From: Aciduliprofundum sp. MAR08-339
Lineage (GTDB): Archaea; Thermoplasmatota; Thermoplasmata; Thermoplasmatales; Aciduliprofundaceae
Length of the DNA: 64,000 bases
Assembly (NCBI RefSeq): GCF_000327505.1
Contig: NC_019942.1
Span: 682,001-746,000, forward strand
Reading direction: 5' to 3'
The notes under the pieces were generated by a model. It saw only the letters and a list, made by a program, of their open reading frames with translations. It did no database searches and was not told the DNA's origin. The position numbers were made by a program, and so were the translations under genes. Shown here piece after piece: positions 43,205 through 51,924 of this stretch. Every line of letters starts with the position of its first letter. Positions within the stretch are counted from its first letter, which is position 1.

Positions 43205-44271
43205 TACCCATCGCAAAGCCATGGATAGGTGAGGAGGAGAAGAGAGAGGTTGAAAAAGTGCTGGATTCTGGCATGCTCGCCTACGGCGAGTGGGTAAAGA
43301 GATTTGAAAAAGAGTTTGCAGAATACATCGGCGTGAAGCATGCTCTGAGCACAACAAACGGCACGCAGGCACTGATCCTTGCATTAGAAGCCATCGGCGT
43401 GAGAGGAAGAGAGGTTTTAGTGCCAAGCTTCACATTCATCGCAAGTGCAACGAGCATAATTCGGGCAGGTGGAAAGCCAGTTTTTGTTGATGTGGATGAG
43501 AGGACATTCAATATAGACCCTGAAGATGTTCGGAAAAAAATCACTCCTAACACAAAGGCGATAATGCCCGTTCACCTTTATGGGCAGGCGGCAAACATGG
43601 ATGAAATAATGGAAATTGCAGAAGAGAAAGATTTGTTCGTGGTGGAAGATGCGGCTCAGGCGCATGGCTCAGAGTGGAACGGAAAGAAGGTCGGAGGAAT
43701 CGGGCACATTGCCGGCTTTTCATTCTATCCCACGAAAAATATGACCACGGGAGAGGGAGGAATGGTAACCACCAACGATGATGAGCTCGCTGAGAGGGTG
43801 ATAATGCTCAGAAACCATGGGCAGACGCAGAGGTACATGCACGAGGAACTGGGATGGAACTTCAGAATGACAAACATAGCAGCAGCAATAGGACTCGTAC
43901 AGCTCAAAAAATTGGATAAAGCTAACAGTATGAGAAGAGAGAACGCAAAATACTACGATGAAGTCCTTGAAGGTAAGGTTATCACGCCCTTTGTGGACTC
44001 GCACGCAAAACATGTTTATCACCAGTACACCATAAGAGTAAACAACAGAGAATCGCTCATTGCAGAGTTCAAAAAGGAGGGAATTGGATTTGGCATATAC
44101 TACCCAATGGGCAACCACCAGCAGCCAATAATGAAGAAGCTGGGGCATACAGCAAAGCTACCGGTCACAGACCTGCTCTGCAAGGAGGTCATTTCCATAC
44201 CTGTTCATCCCCTCATAAGTGAGGAAGATAGGGAGAAGGTTGCAGAGACAATAATAAACTGCGCAGATTGA
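43201..44271 (+). CDS. Sugar-nucleotide 3-aminotransferase (DegT/WlbC/WbpE type)
   Basis: This 356-residue PLP enzyme begins IPIAKPWIGEEEKREVEKVL. It has the cofactor-binding TTNGTQALILALEAIG at about 52, EDAAQAHGSEWNG with the Asp contacting the pyridine ring near 155, and the PLP-lysine motif FYPTKNMTTGEGGM near 178. It transfers an amino group from glutamate to the 3-keto sugar nucleotide. It is the last gene of the four-gene overlapping run, followed by a convergent 2-epimerase gene. Confidence 0.9.
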   Translation: MIPIAKPWIGEEEKREVEKVLDSGMLAYGEWVKRFEKEFAEYIGVKHALSTTNGTQALILALEAIGVRGREVLVPSFTFIASATSIIRAGGKPVFVDVDERTFNIDPEDVRKKITPNTKAIMPVHLYGQAANMDEIMEIAEEKDLFVVEDAAQAHGSEWNGKKVGGIGHIAGFSFYPTKNMTTGEGGMVTTNDDELAERVIMLRNHGQTQRYMHEELGWNFRMTNIAAAIGLVQLKKLDKANSMRRENAKYYDEVLEGKVITPFVDSHAKHVYHQYTIRVNNRESLIAEFKKEGIGFGIYYPMGNHQQPIMKKLGHTAKLPVTDLLCKEVISIPVHPLISEEDREKVAETIINCAD

Positions 44272-44534
44272 ACGTTGAGCATATAATAAATCACAACAAA
44301 AAGGCTATAACTCTGAGGATTATTTACGGCGTTATTCACGCTCTTGTTTGAAAAATTCACAAATAAGATGTAAGAGGTCTTCATAAAAATAGTTAAAATA
44401 AATTAAATGGTAAAACCCTTTTAATCTCCGTTCCCGTGCTCTGTGTATATTTCCTCAATACTCTTTTTATTCTTATCCATACTTCTTCATGTATTCGGCA
44501 ATATATAAATATTTCTTTCGACAAAAAACGAAAA

Positions 44535-45599
44535 TTATGTTAATTCTCTCACAATCCTCACTGCAGCCTTTCCGTCACCAAATCTATTCTGATGATTCTC
44601 TCCCTTGGGTTCAAATTCTCTAAGCATACTCAATATTTTCGCCTTATCGCTTCCAACGAGCACGTTCCAGCCGTCTTCAAGAGTTTCAACCCATTCTGTG
44701 CTCTCTCTCATGGTTATACATGGAATTTTCAACATATATGCCTCTTTTTGAACACCCCCCGAGTCTGTAAGAATCTTATTTGCATTTTTTTCCAGTACAA
44801 GCATATCAAGATATCCTACAGGCTCTATCAGTTTCACATTTTCACTTTTTTCTACAATCTCGATGAGACCGTATTTTTTCAGCGCTTTAATGGTTCTCAA
44901 ATGAGCAGGGAAAACAATTCTTCCCTCATATTCCATGATTGCTGAAATAATGCTTCTGAGTTTTTCCTTAGAATCTGTATTTTCAGGCCTGTGAAGTGTC
45001 ATAAGTATATATTCCTTAGGCTGAAGATTTAGCTTTTCCATAATACTTGATTTCTTTTCTGCAATTGGCAGATTACGGTAAAGAGCATCAACCATCACAT
45101 CTCCAACAAGATACACCCCCTCTTTTATGCCCTCTTTCTCCAGATTCCTTACCGCAGTTTCCGTTGGTGCAAATAAGATTTTGCTTATGTGATCCGTTAG
45201 CACTCTATTTATCTCCTCAGGCATTCTCCTATCAAAGCTTCTCAACCCCGCCTCCACATGTGCCACGGGAATATGCAATTTCACAGCTGCAAGCGCACCT
45301 GCAAGAGTTGAGTTTGTATCACCGTAAACAAGCACCATGTCTGGCTTCTCGTCAATCAAAACTTTTTCAATCTTTTTCAACATCTCTCCAGTCTGATACC
45401 CATGGGTTCCAGAGCCAACACCAAGATTGTAATCTGGCTGGGGAATATTAAGTTCTTTGAAAAATATCTCATTCATCTCGTAATCGTAATGCTGTCCAGT
45501 ATGAATTACTATTTCATCAAAATGCTTTCTTATCTCCTCGGATACTGGCGCCATTTTTATGAACTGCGGCCTTGCACCCACCACCGTGGCAATCTTCAT
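44535..45599 (-). CDS. UDP-N-acetylglucosamine 2-epimerase family, copy 2
   Basis: This 354-residue enzyme resembles copy 1 (32418-33512), sharing ARPQFIKMAPVSEEI, IHTGQHYDYEMNE, LVYGDTNSTLAG, HVEAGLRSFDRRMPEEINR and TDSGGVQKEA. Because it sits beside the wlb/wbp-like genes it is the better candidate for the WbpI/WlbD step, converting UDP-GlcNAc3NAcA to UDP-ManNAc3NAcA. It is downstream of a glycosyltransferase gene, with a 4-base overlap. Confidence 0.88.
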   Translation of the reverse strand: MKIATVVGARPQFIKMAPVSEEIRKHFDEIVIHTGQHYDYEMNEIFFKELNIPQPDYNLGVGSGTHGYQTGEMLKKIEKVLIDEKPDMVLVYGDTNSTLAGALAAVKLHIPVAHVEAGLRSFDRRMPEEINRVLTDHISKILFAPTETAVRNLEKEGIKEGVYLVGDVMVDALYRNLPIAEKKSSIMEKLNLQPKEYILMTLHRPENTDSKEKLRSIISAIMEYEGRIVFPAHLRTIKALKKYGLIEIVEKSENVKLIEPVGYLDMLVLEKNANKILTDSGGVQKEAYMLKIPCITMRESTEWVETLEDGWNVLVGSDKAKILSMLREFEPKGENHQNRFGDGKAAVRIVRELT

Positions 45600-46696
45600 A
45601 TTTTTCCCTCCTGGTTACTGCTCTTTTCAATATCTTTATATAAATTTATGAGTCTATTTTTTGCGATATTCCAGTTGAAATCTGAATATGCTCTTTCTAT
45701 GTTCTCTTTGAGGTCCATTTTCATAAGATTTAAGGCTGCTTTTTTTATTTCTTCCGGTGTTTGTGAGTTAAAAACTACTCCACATTTATACTTCCTCACA
45801 ATCTCTCCAATTTCTCCATAGTCTAAGGTTATCATAGGTGTTCCAGTAGCAAGCGCCATAAAGAGGGAATTTGGAACACTATAATAGTTGTTTGGTATTG
45901 ATGGGTCTAGTGAGTAATATATTGCATCTGAATTTTTATAAATTTCTGGTATTTTTTTGGGATCCACCTTACCTAAAAATTTGCAGTTACTACATTTATT
46001 ACATAGAGTTTTTACTTCTATTTCTCTTCCTTTATATCCTCCAACGAGTATTTCAAATCTTTCATCATTACAAAATGCTTTTATCATGTCTTCCACGTGT
46101 CTGTCCCAAGTGAGAACCCCTACATATGATATTACAAATTTACCATGGTTATTGGATTGGGTTGCAACACGCTCTTTCCAGTTACCTATAATTATAACTT
46201 TTCTAGCTCCAAATTTTTTAAATCTTGACGCAAGTCTGTTACCCACGGTGATTACTGCGGTGGAATGCTTTGATATAAAAATATCTAATTTTTCAATAAT
46301 TTTTTTAATTATCGGTGGTACTTCTCTGGCGATCATATCTGGATAGCTTTCATGAGAATCATATATTAGAGGAACATTTTTTATTAAGGATATTATAAAC
46401 CCCAGGGGAGCGGTATCCAAGTCGTGGGCGTGTACTACATCAAAATCCATACGAAAGGCTTGAAATAAGGCATGAAGGTAAAACAAGGGCAACTTCAAAA
46501 CTACATCCATTGTTCCATATCTCGCACCAGGCCCTATTCTCACAATTTTGAAATCTCTATCTTCATATTTTTCATATTTTTCCCTATTCCAAGCTATTAC
46601 TGTAACATTGTGACCAGCCTTTACCAGTGTAGTAGCCTCTTTCTCTACTCTTGGATCTGGATTTAGTGGATTTGAGAGAAGCATTAGTATTCTCAT
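45596..46696 (-). CDS. Glycosyltransferase family 4
   Basis: This 366-residue GT-B protein begins MRILMLLSNPLNPDPRVEKE, a start seen in many sugar transferases of N-glycan loci. The middle has DVVHAHDLDTAPLG, and the C-terminal donor domain SVPNSLFMALATGTPMITLD with the expected acidic residues largely replaced. It probably adds the diacetamido-uronic sugar made by neighbouring genes (inference from the operon with the 2-epimerase). It is the last gene of the glycan cluster before the tRNA. Confidence 0.86.
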   Translation of the reverse strand: MRILMLLSNPLNPDPRVEKEATTLVKAGHNVTVIAWNREKYEKYEDRDFKIVRIGPGARYGTMDVVLKLPLFYLHALFQAFRMDFDVVHAHDLDTAPLGFIISLIKNVPLIYDSHESYPDMIAREVPPIIKKIIEKLDIFISKHSTAVITVGNRLASRFKKFGARKVIIIGNWKERVATQSNNHGKFVISYVGVLTWDRHVEDMIKAFCNDERFEILVGGYKGREIEVKTLCNKCSNCKFLGKVDPKKIPEIYKNSDAIYYSLDPSIPNNYYSVPNSLFMALATGTPMITLDYGEIGEIVRKYKCGVVFNSQTPEEIKKAALNLMKMDLKENIERAYSDFNWNIAKNRLINLYKDIEKSSNQEGKI

Positions 46697-46789
46697 TATT
46701 AAAGGTAATTAATTGAGAGTAATTAAATTATCTCCTTAAAGTAGATAGATATGAAGCAAGATAAATTATTCGAGACAATTTATTTGAAT

Positions 46790-46873
46790 GCGGAGGGCCG
46801 GATTTGAACCGGCGAACCCCTACGGGACCAGACCCTGAATCTGGCGCCTTTGACCTAGCTCGGCAACCCCCGC
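46790..46873 (-). tRNA. tRNA-Leu (CAG)
   Basis: This 84-base class-II tRNA has a 5' acceptor GCGGGGG pairing with 3' CCTCCGC, including one G-T pair. The D-loop region is GCCGAGCTAGGTCAAAGGC, and the anticodon stem CCAGA/TCTGG encloses loop TTCAGGG (anticodon CAG). A long variable arm follows, then a T arm with GGTTCAAATCC. CCA is not encoded, as is usual in many archaea, and no intron is seen. It marks the boundary between the glycan cluster and the housekeeping genes, a common integration landmark. Confidence 0.95.
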
Positions 46874-46897
46874 TCTTAGGTGGAATGCGATCCGCCT

Positions 46898-46910
46898 TAT
46901 TTATTTTTTC
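46898..46910 (-). promoter_or_regulatory. TATA box of tRNA-Leu
   Basis: AAAAAATAAATAA on the minus strand is centred about 30 bases before the first base of the mature tRNA, a typical archaeal tRNA promoter position. Confidence 0.5.
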
Positions 46911-46987
46911 CTGAATTTGTGGGTGGACGAAGCGAAGGTTTTATAAGATTAATGTATATTCTATCCATATTAGAATCTCCGTGGGTG

Positions 46988-48418
46988 ATGAATTTGCCTT
47001 TATTTGGTGGTAAGAAAAAAAAGGAATCGAATGTAATTCGCGATTACGAGAGAACCTTACAGGAAGCGAAGGATGCTATGAATAGGGGAGATGATGCAAG
47101 GGCTGAGGTTCTTCTCCGGCGCATAAACAGGTGGGTGACCGAGGACTTTGACAGAATTGAGAAGATGAGTGGAGAAGAGAGGCGGAAAATATCTAGGATT
47201 CTTACAGAGGCTGGAGAAAACATGCTACTCGTGAAGGATCATGATTATGCCATAAAGACTCTTGAAAAGGCAAAGATTCTTGATGATAAGAATGTCCGGG
47301 CCTGGGTGGATATAGGCAGGAACCTTCTGGAGAGAAATGTGCAGATTCCATACGCGGTGGCTTGTTTGAAAGAGGCAGTCAAGATAGATCCAAATGATGT
47401 CGAAGCACACATTCTCCTAGGAGATGCGTTCAGGATTCAGGGACAGATAAAGGATGCCATAGAGACGTACAGAAGGGCTCTGGAGCTAGATCCAAAAAAT
47501 GAAGTGGTTATTTCCAAACTTCTTAAAATACAGCCTGACGATGTTGAGGTTCTCAAGAGTTATGCTGATATTTTGAAGGATAAAGGGGATGAGGAGGAAC
47601 TTTTGAAGGTTTACAACAAGCTCTACTCCCTGACTAGGGATGAGAAGTACCTGGAAGCTGGTCTCGACATAGATCCCGGTAACCGGGATTTGCTTATAAC
47701 CAGGGTGCGTTTCTTGATGGAGGATAACGATCTTGTTGAGGCAAATAGAATTGTGGAACAGTTGAGAAGAGATTATCCCAATGATCCTACGGTGGAGATG
47801 CTGTACGAGGAATTGAGGGGCGTGGAGAAGGAGGAGTACAAGCCAATTGCTGTGGATGAACTGTTTGGTGACCTTGGGATCGATGAAACCCTGTCTGAGA
47901 TATCTGAAGTTGAGGAAATTGCGAATGTGGAAACCGAGTCACCCGGAGAGCAGGTTGTGGAAGAAAAGGAGGAGGAAAGGCCCGAGATTAACCGTGTGGA
48001 TGAATTTTTGAAGTACTTTGAGGAGGACAGGAATAGGGCAAGGGAGTTACTCGGGCAGTTAACCGATGAGGAGTTTATGGAACTGATGGCCAAGGAAGTG
48101 AATTTTGATCTGGCGAATTTCATACTGGAGAATGTGAGTCTCGATAGGGGGAACATGGCACTGGAGTCCATGATAGCTCAGGAGAAGTTTGAATACGCGG
48201 AGAAAATGTTAAATGAAATTCTGAAAAGAAATTTCAAAAATGCAAAAGCGCTCTTCTACAAGGGAAAGCTCATGGCTGCAAAGGGCAATGATATGGGTGC
48301 CAGAAATTTCTTAACCATGAGCGTTAAATTTGATCCATCCATGAAGGAAATGATAAAGAACGACAAGCTGCTGCAAAAGTACGCTGGAGAGGATTGGTTC
48401 AAAAAATTGATATCATAA
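46988..48418 (+). CDS. TPR-repeat protein
   Basis: This 476-residue protein consists largely of tetratricopeptide-like helical hairpins. Clear repeats are NVRAWVDIGRNLLERNVQIP and VEAHILLGDAFRIQGQIKDA (about 110-165), and more lie at the C terminus (KALFYKGKLMAAKGNDMGAR). An acidic linker at about 280-330 (EEIANVETESPGEQVVEEKE) separates the two halves. It probably scaffolds a protein complex. The ATG at 46988 sits about 30 bases after a GTATATTCTAT box, so the longer frame from 46880, which runs through the tRNA promoter, is rejected. Confidence 0.8.
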   Translation: MNLPLFGGKKKKESNVIRDYERTLQEAKDAMNRGDDARAEVLLRRINRWVTEDFDRIEKMSGEERRKISRILTEAGENMLLVKDHDYAIKTLEKAKILDDKNVRAWVDIGRNLLERNVQIPYAVACLKEAVKIDPNDVEAHILLGDAFRIQGQIKDAIETYRRALELDPKNEVVISKLLKIQPDDVEVLKSYADILKDKGDEEELLKVYNKLYSLTRDEKYLEAGLDIDPGNRDLLITRVRFLMEDNDLVEANRIVEQLRRDYPNDPTVEMLYEELRGVEKEEYKPIAVDELFGDLGIDETLSEISEVEEIANVETESPGEQVVEEKEEERPEINRVDEFLKYFEEDRNRARELLGQLTDEEFMELMAKEVNFDLANFILENVSLDRGNMALESMIAQEKFEYAEKMLNEILKRNFKNAKALFYKGKLMAAKGNDMGARNFLTMSVKFDPSMKEMIKNDKLLQKYAGEDWFKKLIS

Positions 48419-49234
48419 TTTTTCCAAATTTTTTGAGTTTATTACCTCTATTCCAAGCTTTTCCAGAATGCCGATTACTTTTTTCTTCTGCTCACTTTTC
48501 AGCCCTTTTCTGTGTATGTACGCATGCCTGCAATTATCACTTTTCTCACAGGCCATTTTTACCACACTCTCATCTATGTATTCAACGGCGTAGGAGGGAA
48601 TCATATGCCCGAATGATATTCTGTATTCTAGGGCAACATCTGTGATACGCGGAACGTAGTGCCCCCCTCCTATCCCAAGTGCCGGCATGTATTTTCTCTC
48701 TTCAAGTTCCAGTATGGTCTTTGCGAGGATCTCTCCAGCCTTGTCGTTGCACCACTCTTCCTCGTTGCTTCCTATCTCTATAAAGAACGTGGGCGTTTCA
48801 AGATAGGGCCCATGATGTGTCGCCTCAAAGGATACGGAGAATTCACTTAAAGTGTTATTTTTCTTCAGAATTCTCAGAGCCTGGGTCATGAGATGTGGAT
48901 TCGTATGCACCACGGTATGCTCCCTCCCTCCAAACCTCGCAGGTCCCCAGTTCCCTATTGGATGCACGGTGAGGCTCTTGATCTCAGCGGCACTTCTATG
49001 CTTTGATGCAACGATTATATTGTTGAACTCTATCCCCAATCTCTCTCGTATGTGCTCATCTATGTTCTCTGCGTAGATCTTCTGAATTTTTAGGTGTACA
49101 AGGTAATATTTTTCGTTTCTGTAAACCGGGAAATTCTGGAACATTCCTATTTTTTTCCAGCCATCCATGGCAAGAAGTTTCTCTCGAATGTTAAGTGATG
49201 CAGCATCGTCCTGCGAGGTCAGTATCAAATCCAT
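48413..49234 (-). CDS. dtdA: D-aminoacyl-tRNA deacylase (archaeal DtdA type)
   Basis: This 273-residue protein matches the DtdA/GEK1 family, which hydrolyses D-amino acids from mischarged tRNA. Typical motifs are SKHRSAAEIKSLTVHPIGNW near 78, ARFGGREHTVV near 100, FEATHHGP near 138 and GIGGGHYVPR near 190. A zinc-dependent mechanism is expected. It follows nreA by 39 bases on the same strand and overlaps the convergent TPR gene by six bases. Confidence 0.92.
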   Translation of the reverse strand: MDLILTSQDDAASLNIREKLLAMDGWKKIGMFQNFPVYRNEKYYLVHLKIQKIYAENIDEHIRERLGIEFNNIIVASKHRSAAEIKSLTVHPIGNWGPARFGGREHTVVHTNPHLMTQALRILKKNNTLSEFSVSFEATHHGPYLETPTFFIEIGSNEEEWCNDKAGEILAKTILELEERKYMPALGIGGGHYVPRITDVALEYRISFGHMIPSYAVEYIDESVVKMACEKSDNCRHAYIHRKGLKSEQKKKVIGILEKLGIEVINSKNLEKL

Positions 49235-49273
49235 AGGCCACGCATAAGCTCAAATTATTTCAAATTTGTGCAT

Positions 49274-50452
49274 TTAAAGGAAATCGTCTATTCTTCTCTG
49301 ATGCTTCAAGTTGTAGGCTATTCTGCTCTTTGCAGGCCATCCATTCATATGCGTTCTTCTCTCCGCGTAGTTTAAGGCATATTCAAGAGTTTCAAATCTC
49401 ATCGGTTTTTTGTACAATGCATGTCTCACCCCCTCCCTTATTACCCATACCCCAAGAGGAAGCCTGTAATCCGGGGTTATCTCCCTGTAAACCAGCACCT
49501 TTGCCTGTCTCCTTCTGGATTGAAGATGCTCGGCAACTGCAAGTCTTGCCGCATAATACGCTCCGGTTATGTTTGAGGCATAGCTCCTTCTACCCTCGTA
49601 GGGCTCGTAATCCTCCTCAACAACGTTGCTGTATGCGTAAATTGCCCCCTTAAGCCAGGTCTCAAGCATCTCAAATTCCCATATGCCTGGAATGAGAAAT
49701 ACATGGAAATCGTTGCCCATAAAGCTCTCGGTGTAGTATTCAACGTCACTCAATGGGCTGTACGTTTTTATGCTCTCCATGAGGATTTTGGAGGATATGT
49801 CGTCCACCGCAGTTATGCTCCATCTGGTGGGTACAAGCTTTCTATCCCTCCCCAATATACCCGATGCCAGAAGCCTTTGCAGATAATCAACCTCGTATCC
49901 ATGTGTGTAGAGTTCTTTGATTGCCAGTTCTGCTTTTAGACGCTCTTCCACAACCATGTCCACCCTTTTAGGTATAGATGGGTTATCAACTATGTCAATT
50001 CTCCTGGGCTCAACTCTCGGTCCTGTGGGGTGGAAAAAATCGTCAAGATTGGCACCACCGTAGAATTTTTCAATCCAGATTTCTGTATCCACGGGCTTCT
50101 GGGACATGGCTATCTCCTGTGAAGTTTCCACAATCTTATCCACCCTTCTCACGTGGACCCTTCTTGATGTTCTCAAAAGGGTGGATGTTTGAGATATTAT
50201 CTCATCAAGGCTCCTACCGTAGAGTTCACGAGTGGAGGAGAATACCTTGCCGTTCTCGGACACAAGGGGCCCCGCATATACGTTTGGATACCCAAACCTG
50301 CCCACAAATACGCTGGGTGGAGAGGGTCCAAAAATTGAGTCTGAACTGATTTTCAGTCTCGGCATTATGCTCTTTGCACTCTCGAGTATCGGGCATTTCG
50401 GCAACCCGCACCAAAGACGCCCCTTGCATCTAACGCACAGATCTCCGAACAC
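49274..50452 (-). CDS. nreA: NreA-type archaeal DNA repair protein
   Basis: This 392-residue protein has the N-terminal zinc-finger pattern CVRCKGRLWCGLPKCPI (four Cys). It then has the conserved PPSVFVGRFGYPNVYAGPL and the C-terminal QRRIDDFL, which matches a PCNA-interacting (PIP) box. Nre proteins contribute to survival after DNA damage and bind PCNA in archaea. A GGAAAATAATAA element about 28 bases upstream of the ATG suggests a leaderless transcript divergent from Sec61 beta. Confidence 0.9.
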   Translation of the reverse strand: MFGDLCVRCKGRLWCGLPKCPILESAKSIMPRLKISSDSIFGPSPPSVFVGRFGYPNVYAGPLVSENGKVFSSTRELYGRSLDEIISQTSTLLRTSRRVHVRRVDKIVETSQEIAMSQKPVDTEIWIEKFYGGANLDDFFHPTGPRVEPRRIDIVDNPSIPKRVDMVVEERLKAELAIKELYTHGYEVDYLQRLLASGILGRDRKLVPTRWSITAVDDISSKILMESIKTYSPLSDVEYYTESFMGNDFHVFLIPGIWEFEMLETWLKGAIYAYSNVVEEDYEPYEGRRSYASNITGAYYAARLAVAEHLQSRRRQAKVLVYREITPDYRLPLGVWVIREGVRHALYKKPMRFETLEYALNYAERRTHMNGWPAKSRIAYNLKHQRRIDDFL

Positions 50453-50528
50453 ATGGTGCTATAATCACCGCTGGATTTATTATTTTCCACACCGAAAACT
50501 TTAAGTTTATGCCAGAAATACGCAAAGC

Positions 50529-50696
50529 ATGGCGAAGAAGAATAAGGGCTCAGGGTTTCAATCTGCAGCAGGTTTGATTCGTTATTTTGAAGAGGAAAAG
50601 ACCAAGGGTCCCAAGATAGATCCCAAACTTGTGGTTTATATGGCCATAATTTTTGCCCTGATTGTTGAACTTGCCAAGGTGTACTGGCCAGCATGA
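50529..50696 (+). CDS. secG: Preprotein translocase Sec61 beta subunit
   Basis: This 55-residue protein starts MAKKNKGSGFQSAAGLIRYF, continues EEEKTKGPKIDPKLVVYMAI and ends in a single membrane span. The motif GLIRYFEEEKTKGPKIDPK before the helix is the Sec61 beta signature. It is the tail-anchored accessory subunit of the SecYE channel. An ACTTTAAG box lies about 26 bases before the ATG. The glycosylase gene begins inside its stop codon (ATGA), so the two are translationally coupled. It is easily missed because of its length. Confidence 0.9.
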   Translation: MAKKNKGSGFQSAAGLIRYFEEEKTKGPKIDPKLVVYMAIIFALIVELAKVYWPA

Positions 50697-51490
50697 TATA
50701 CATTCTGAATTCTCTGGATAGGTGGGAGAAACCCTACGGAATAGATACCGTTGTTGACTTTTCCAGTGGAACTCTGGATTTTGAGAAATTATTGCGTATG
50801 GATATGGAGTCTCGCATTGGTGTATTTCGTCCTTTAGATAAATTGATAAATGCGCTGCTTGACATAAACTACCCCATCATTTACCTTGGGGAGGATGAGC
50901 ACCTTCATCCATCCTACAGATTTTTGCCTCTTCCCGAGGTTTTCTTTCAAAGAGATGCGAGGGATGTTGCCATTGATCTTCTCGGAAAGATCATTCTTCG
51001 CCGTGTAGATGGCAGGCTTCTTATGGGAAAAATTTTGGAGACGGAGGCGTATTATGGACCTGAGGATCCAGCCTCCCGGGCTTACAGGGGTATGAAGAAT
51101 TACAACAGAGGAATGTGGCTTCCAGGTGGGCATATCTTTGTTTATATGGTGCATGCAAACTGGATGTTCAACATAACCACGGATAAGGGGGAGGCGCAGG
51201 CTGTGCTCATAAGGGCCGTTGAGCCTCTGATGGGGCTTGATTACATGTACAAAAGGCGTGGAAGAAAACTTAAGGAACTGTGCAACGGTCCAGGAAAATG
51301 GACCCAAGCGTTTGGGATAGTTAGAAAAATGAATGAAAAACCCCTGGGCGGGGAAATTGTGGTTGTTGAATCACCCTGGCGGGGATTTGATATCAAATCC
51401 TCACACAGAATCGGTGTGAGGGCTGATCTTGGTGAGCCCCTTCGATTTTTCATTCCCTCCAAGTTTGTATCGAATAACAAAATTTTTTAG
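50693..51490 (+). CDS. DNA-3-methyladenine (alkyladenine) glycosylase, MPG/AAG family, with N-terminal extension
   Basis: Residues about 77-265 form the AAG/MPG fold: FFQRDARDVAIDLLGKIIL, the catalytic Glu in GKILETEAYYGPEDPASRAY, GGHIFVYMVHANWMFNIT and LCNGPGKWTQAFGI. It excises alkylated purines. The first 75 or so residues (MIYILNSLDRWEKPYGIDTV and so on) are not part of the usual enzyme and look like a small separate domain. The start overlaps the Sec61 beta stop by 4 bases, so the extension is probably translated. Confidence 0.87.
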   Translation: MIYILNSLDRWEKPYGIDTVVDFSSGTLDFEKLLRMDMESRIGVFRPLDKLINALLDINYPIIYLGEDEHLHPSYRFLPLPEVFFQRDARDVAIDLLGKIILRRVDGRLLMGKILETEAYYGPEDPASRAYRGMKNYNRGMWLPGGHIFVYMVHANWMFNITTDKGEAQAVLIRAVEPLMGLDYMYKRRGRKLKELCNGPGKWTQAFGIVRKMNEKPLGGEIVVVESPWRGFDIKSSHRIGVRADLGEPLRFFIPSKFVSNNKIF

Positions 51491-51557
51491 TTGCAATCTT
51501 TCAAATTTTTACGAAAAACATAAATATTGTTTTTGCATATCGTTAAATGGTGATGGT

Positions 51558-51893
51558 ATGGAACCGGAAAAAACTCTGGAGGAAATAAACGCGTATCTTG
51601 AGAAGTTGGCCAAGAATTATCCTCAGGAAACTGGTGCATTCATGTCCTTTTTGCGTCGCACAATTCAGGAAAAGGCCCTGGATTCAAAGACCAAGGAACT
51701 CATAGCCCTTGCCTTAGGCATAGCGGCTGGATGCGAGTGGTGTATAGTGCTCCATACAAAGAATGCTCTTGAGGCAGGAGCAAAGCCTGAAGAGCTCATA
51801 GAAGCAGGATATGTGGCTGTTCTCATGGCCGGTGGACCTGCGTTGATGCATCTCATACCGCTGATGAAGGCCATTGAGGAGTTCAAAAAGTAA
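51558..51893 (+). CDS. AhpD-like carboxymuconolactone decarboxylase family protein
   Basis: This 111-residue all-helical protein has the redox motif AAGCEWCIVLHTKNALEAGA, a CxxC followed by His as in AhpD-like proteins, then a gap with LIEAGYVAVLMAGGPAL. It is likely an antioxidant or disulfide-reductase partner. The ATG at 51558 follows GGTGAT closely, and a CATAAATATT box lies near 51526. The longer frame from 51429 would overlap the glycosylase gene and is rejected. Confidence 0.85.
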   Translation: MEPEKTLEEINAYLEKLAKNYPQETGAFMSFLRRTIQEKALDSKTKELIALALGIAAGCEWCIVLHTKNALEAGAKPEELIEAGYVAVLMAGGPALMHLIPLMKAIEEFKK

Positions 51894-51924
51894 ATCCTTT
51901 TATCCCTCTTTTTTATTTACCACT

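Noticed and set aside
42389-43665. Long antisense reading frames across the wlb-like genes
   Set aside because: They run opposite to well-supported enzymes with clear motifs, have low-complexity or Ser/His-rich composition, and arise from codon bias.
44272-44534. Short minus-strand frame (about 19 codons, starting MDKNKKSIEEIYTEHG) after a TTATATATT box
   Set aside because: It is too short to support a gene and lacks conservation evidence; the gap between the aminotransferase and epimerase genes otherwise shows nothing.
46880-46987. N-terminal extension of the TPR protein
   Set aside because: It would start inside the tRNA promoter and before its own TATA-like box, and the extra residues do not resemble a domain.
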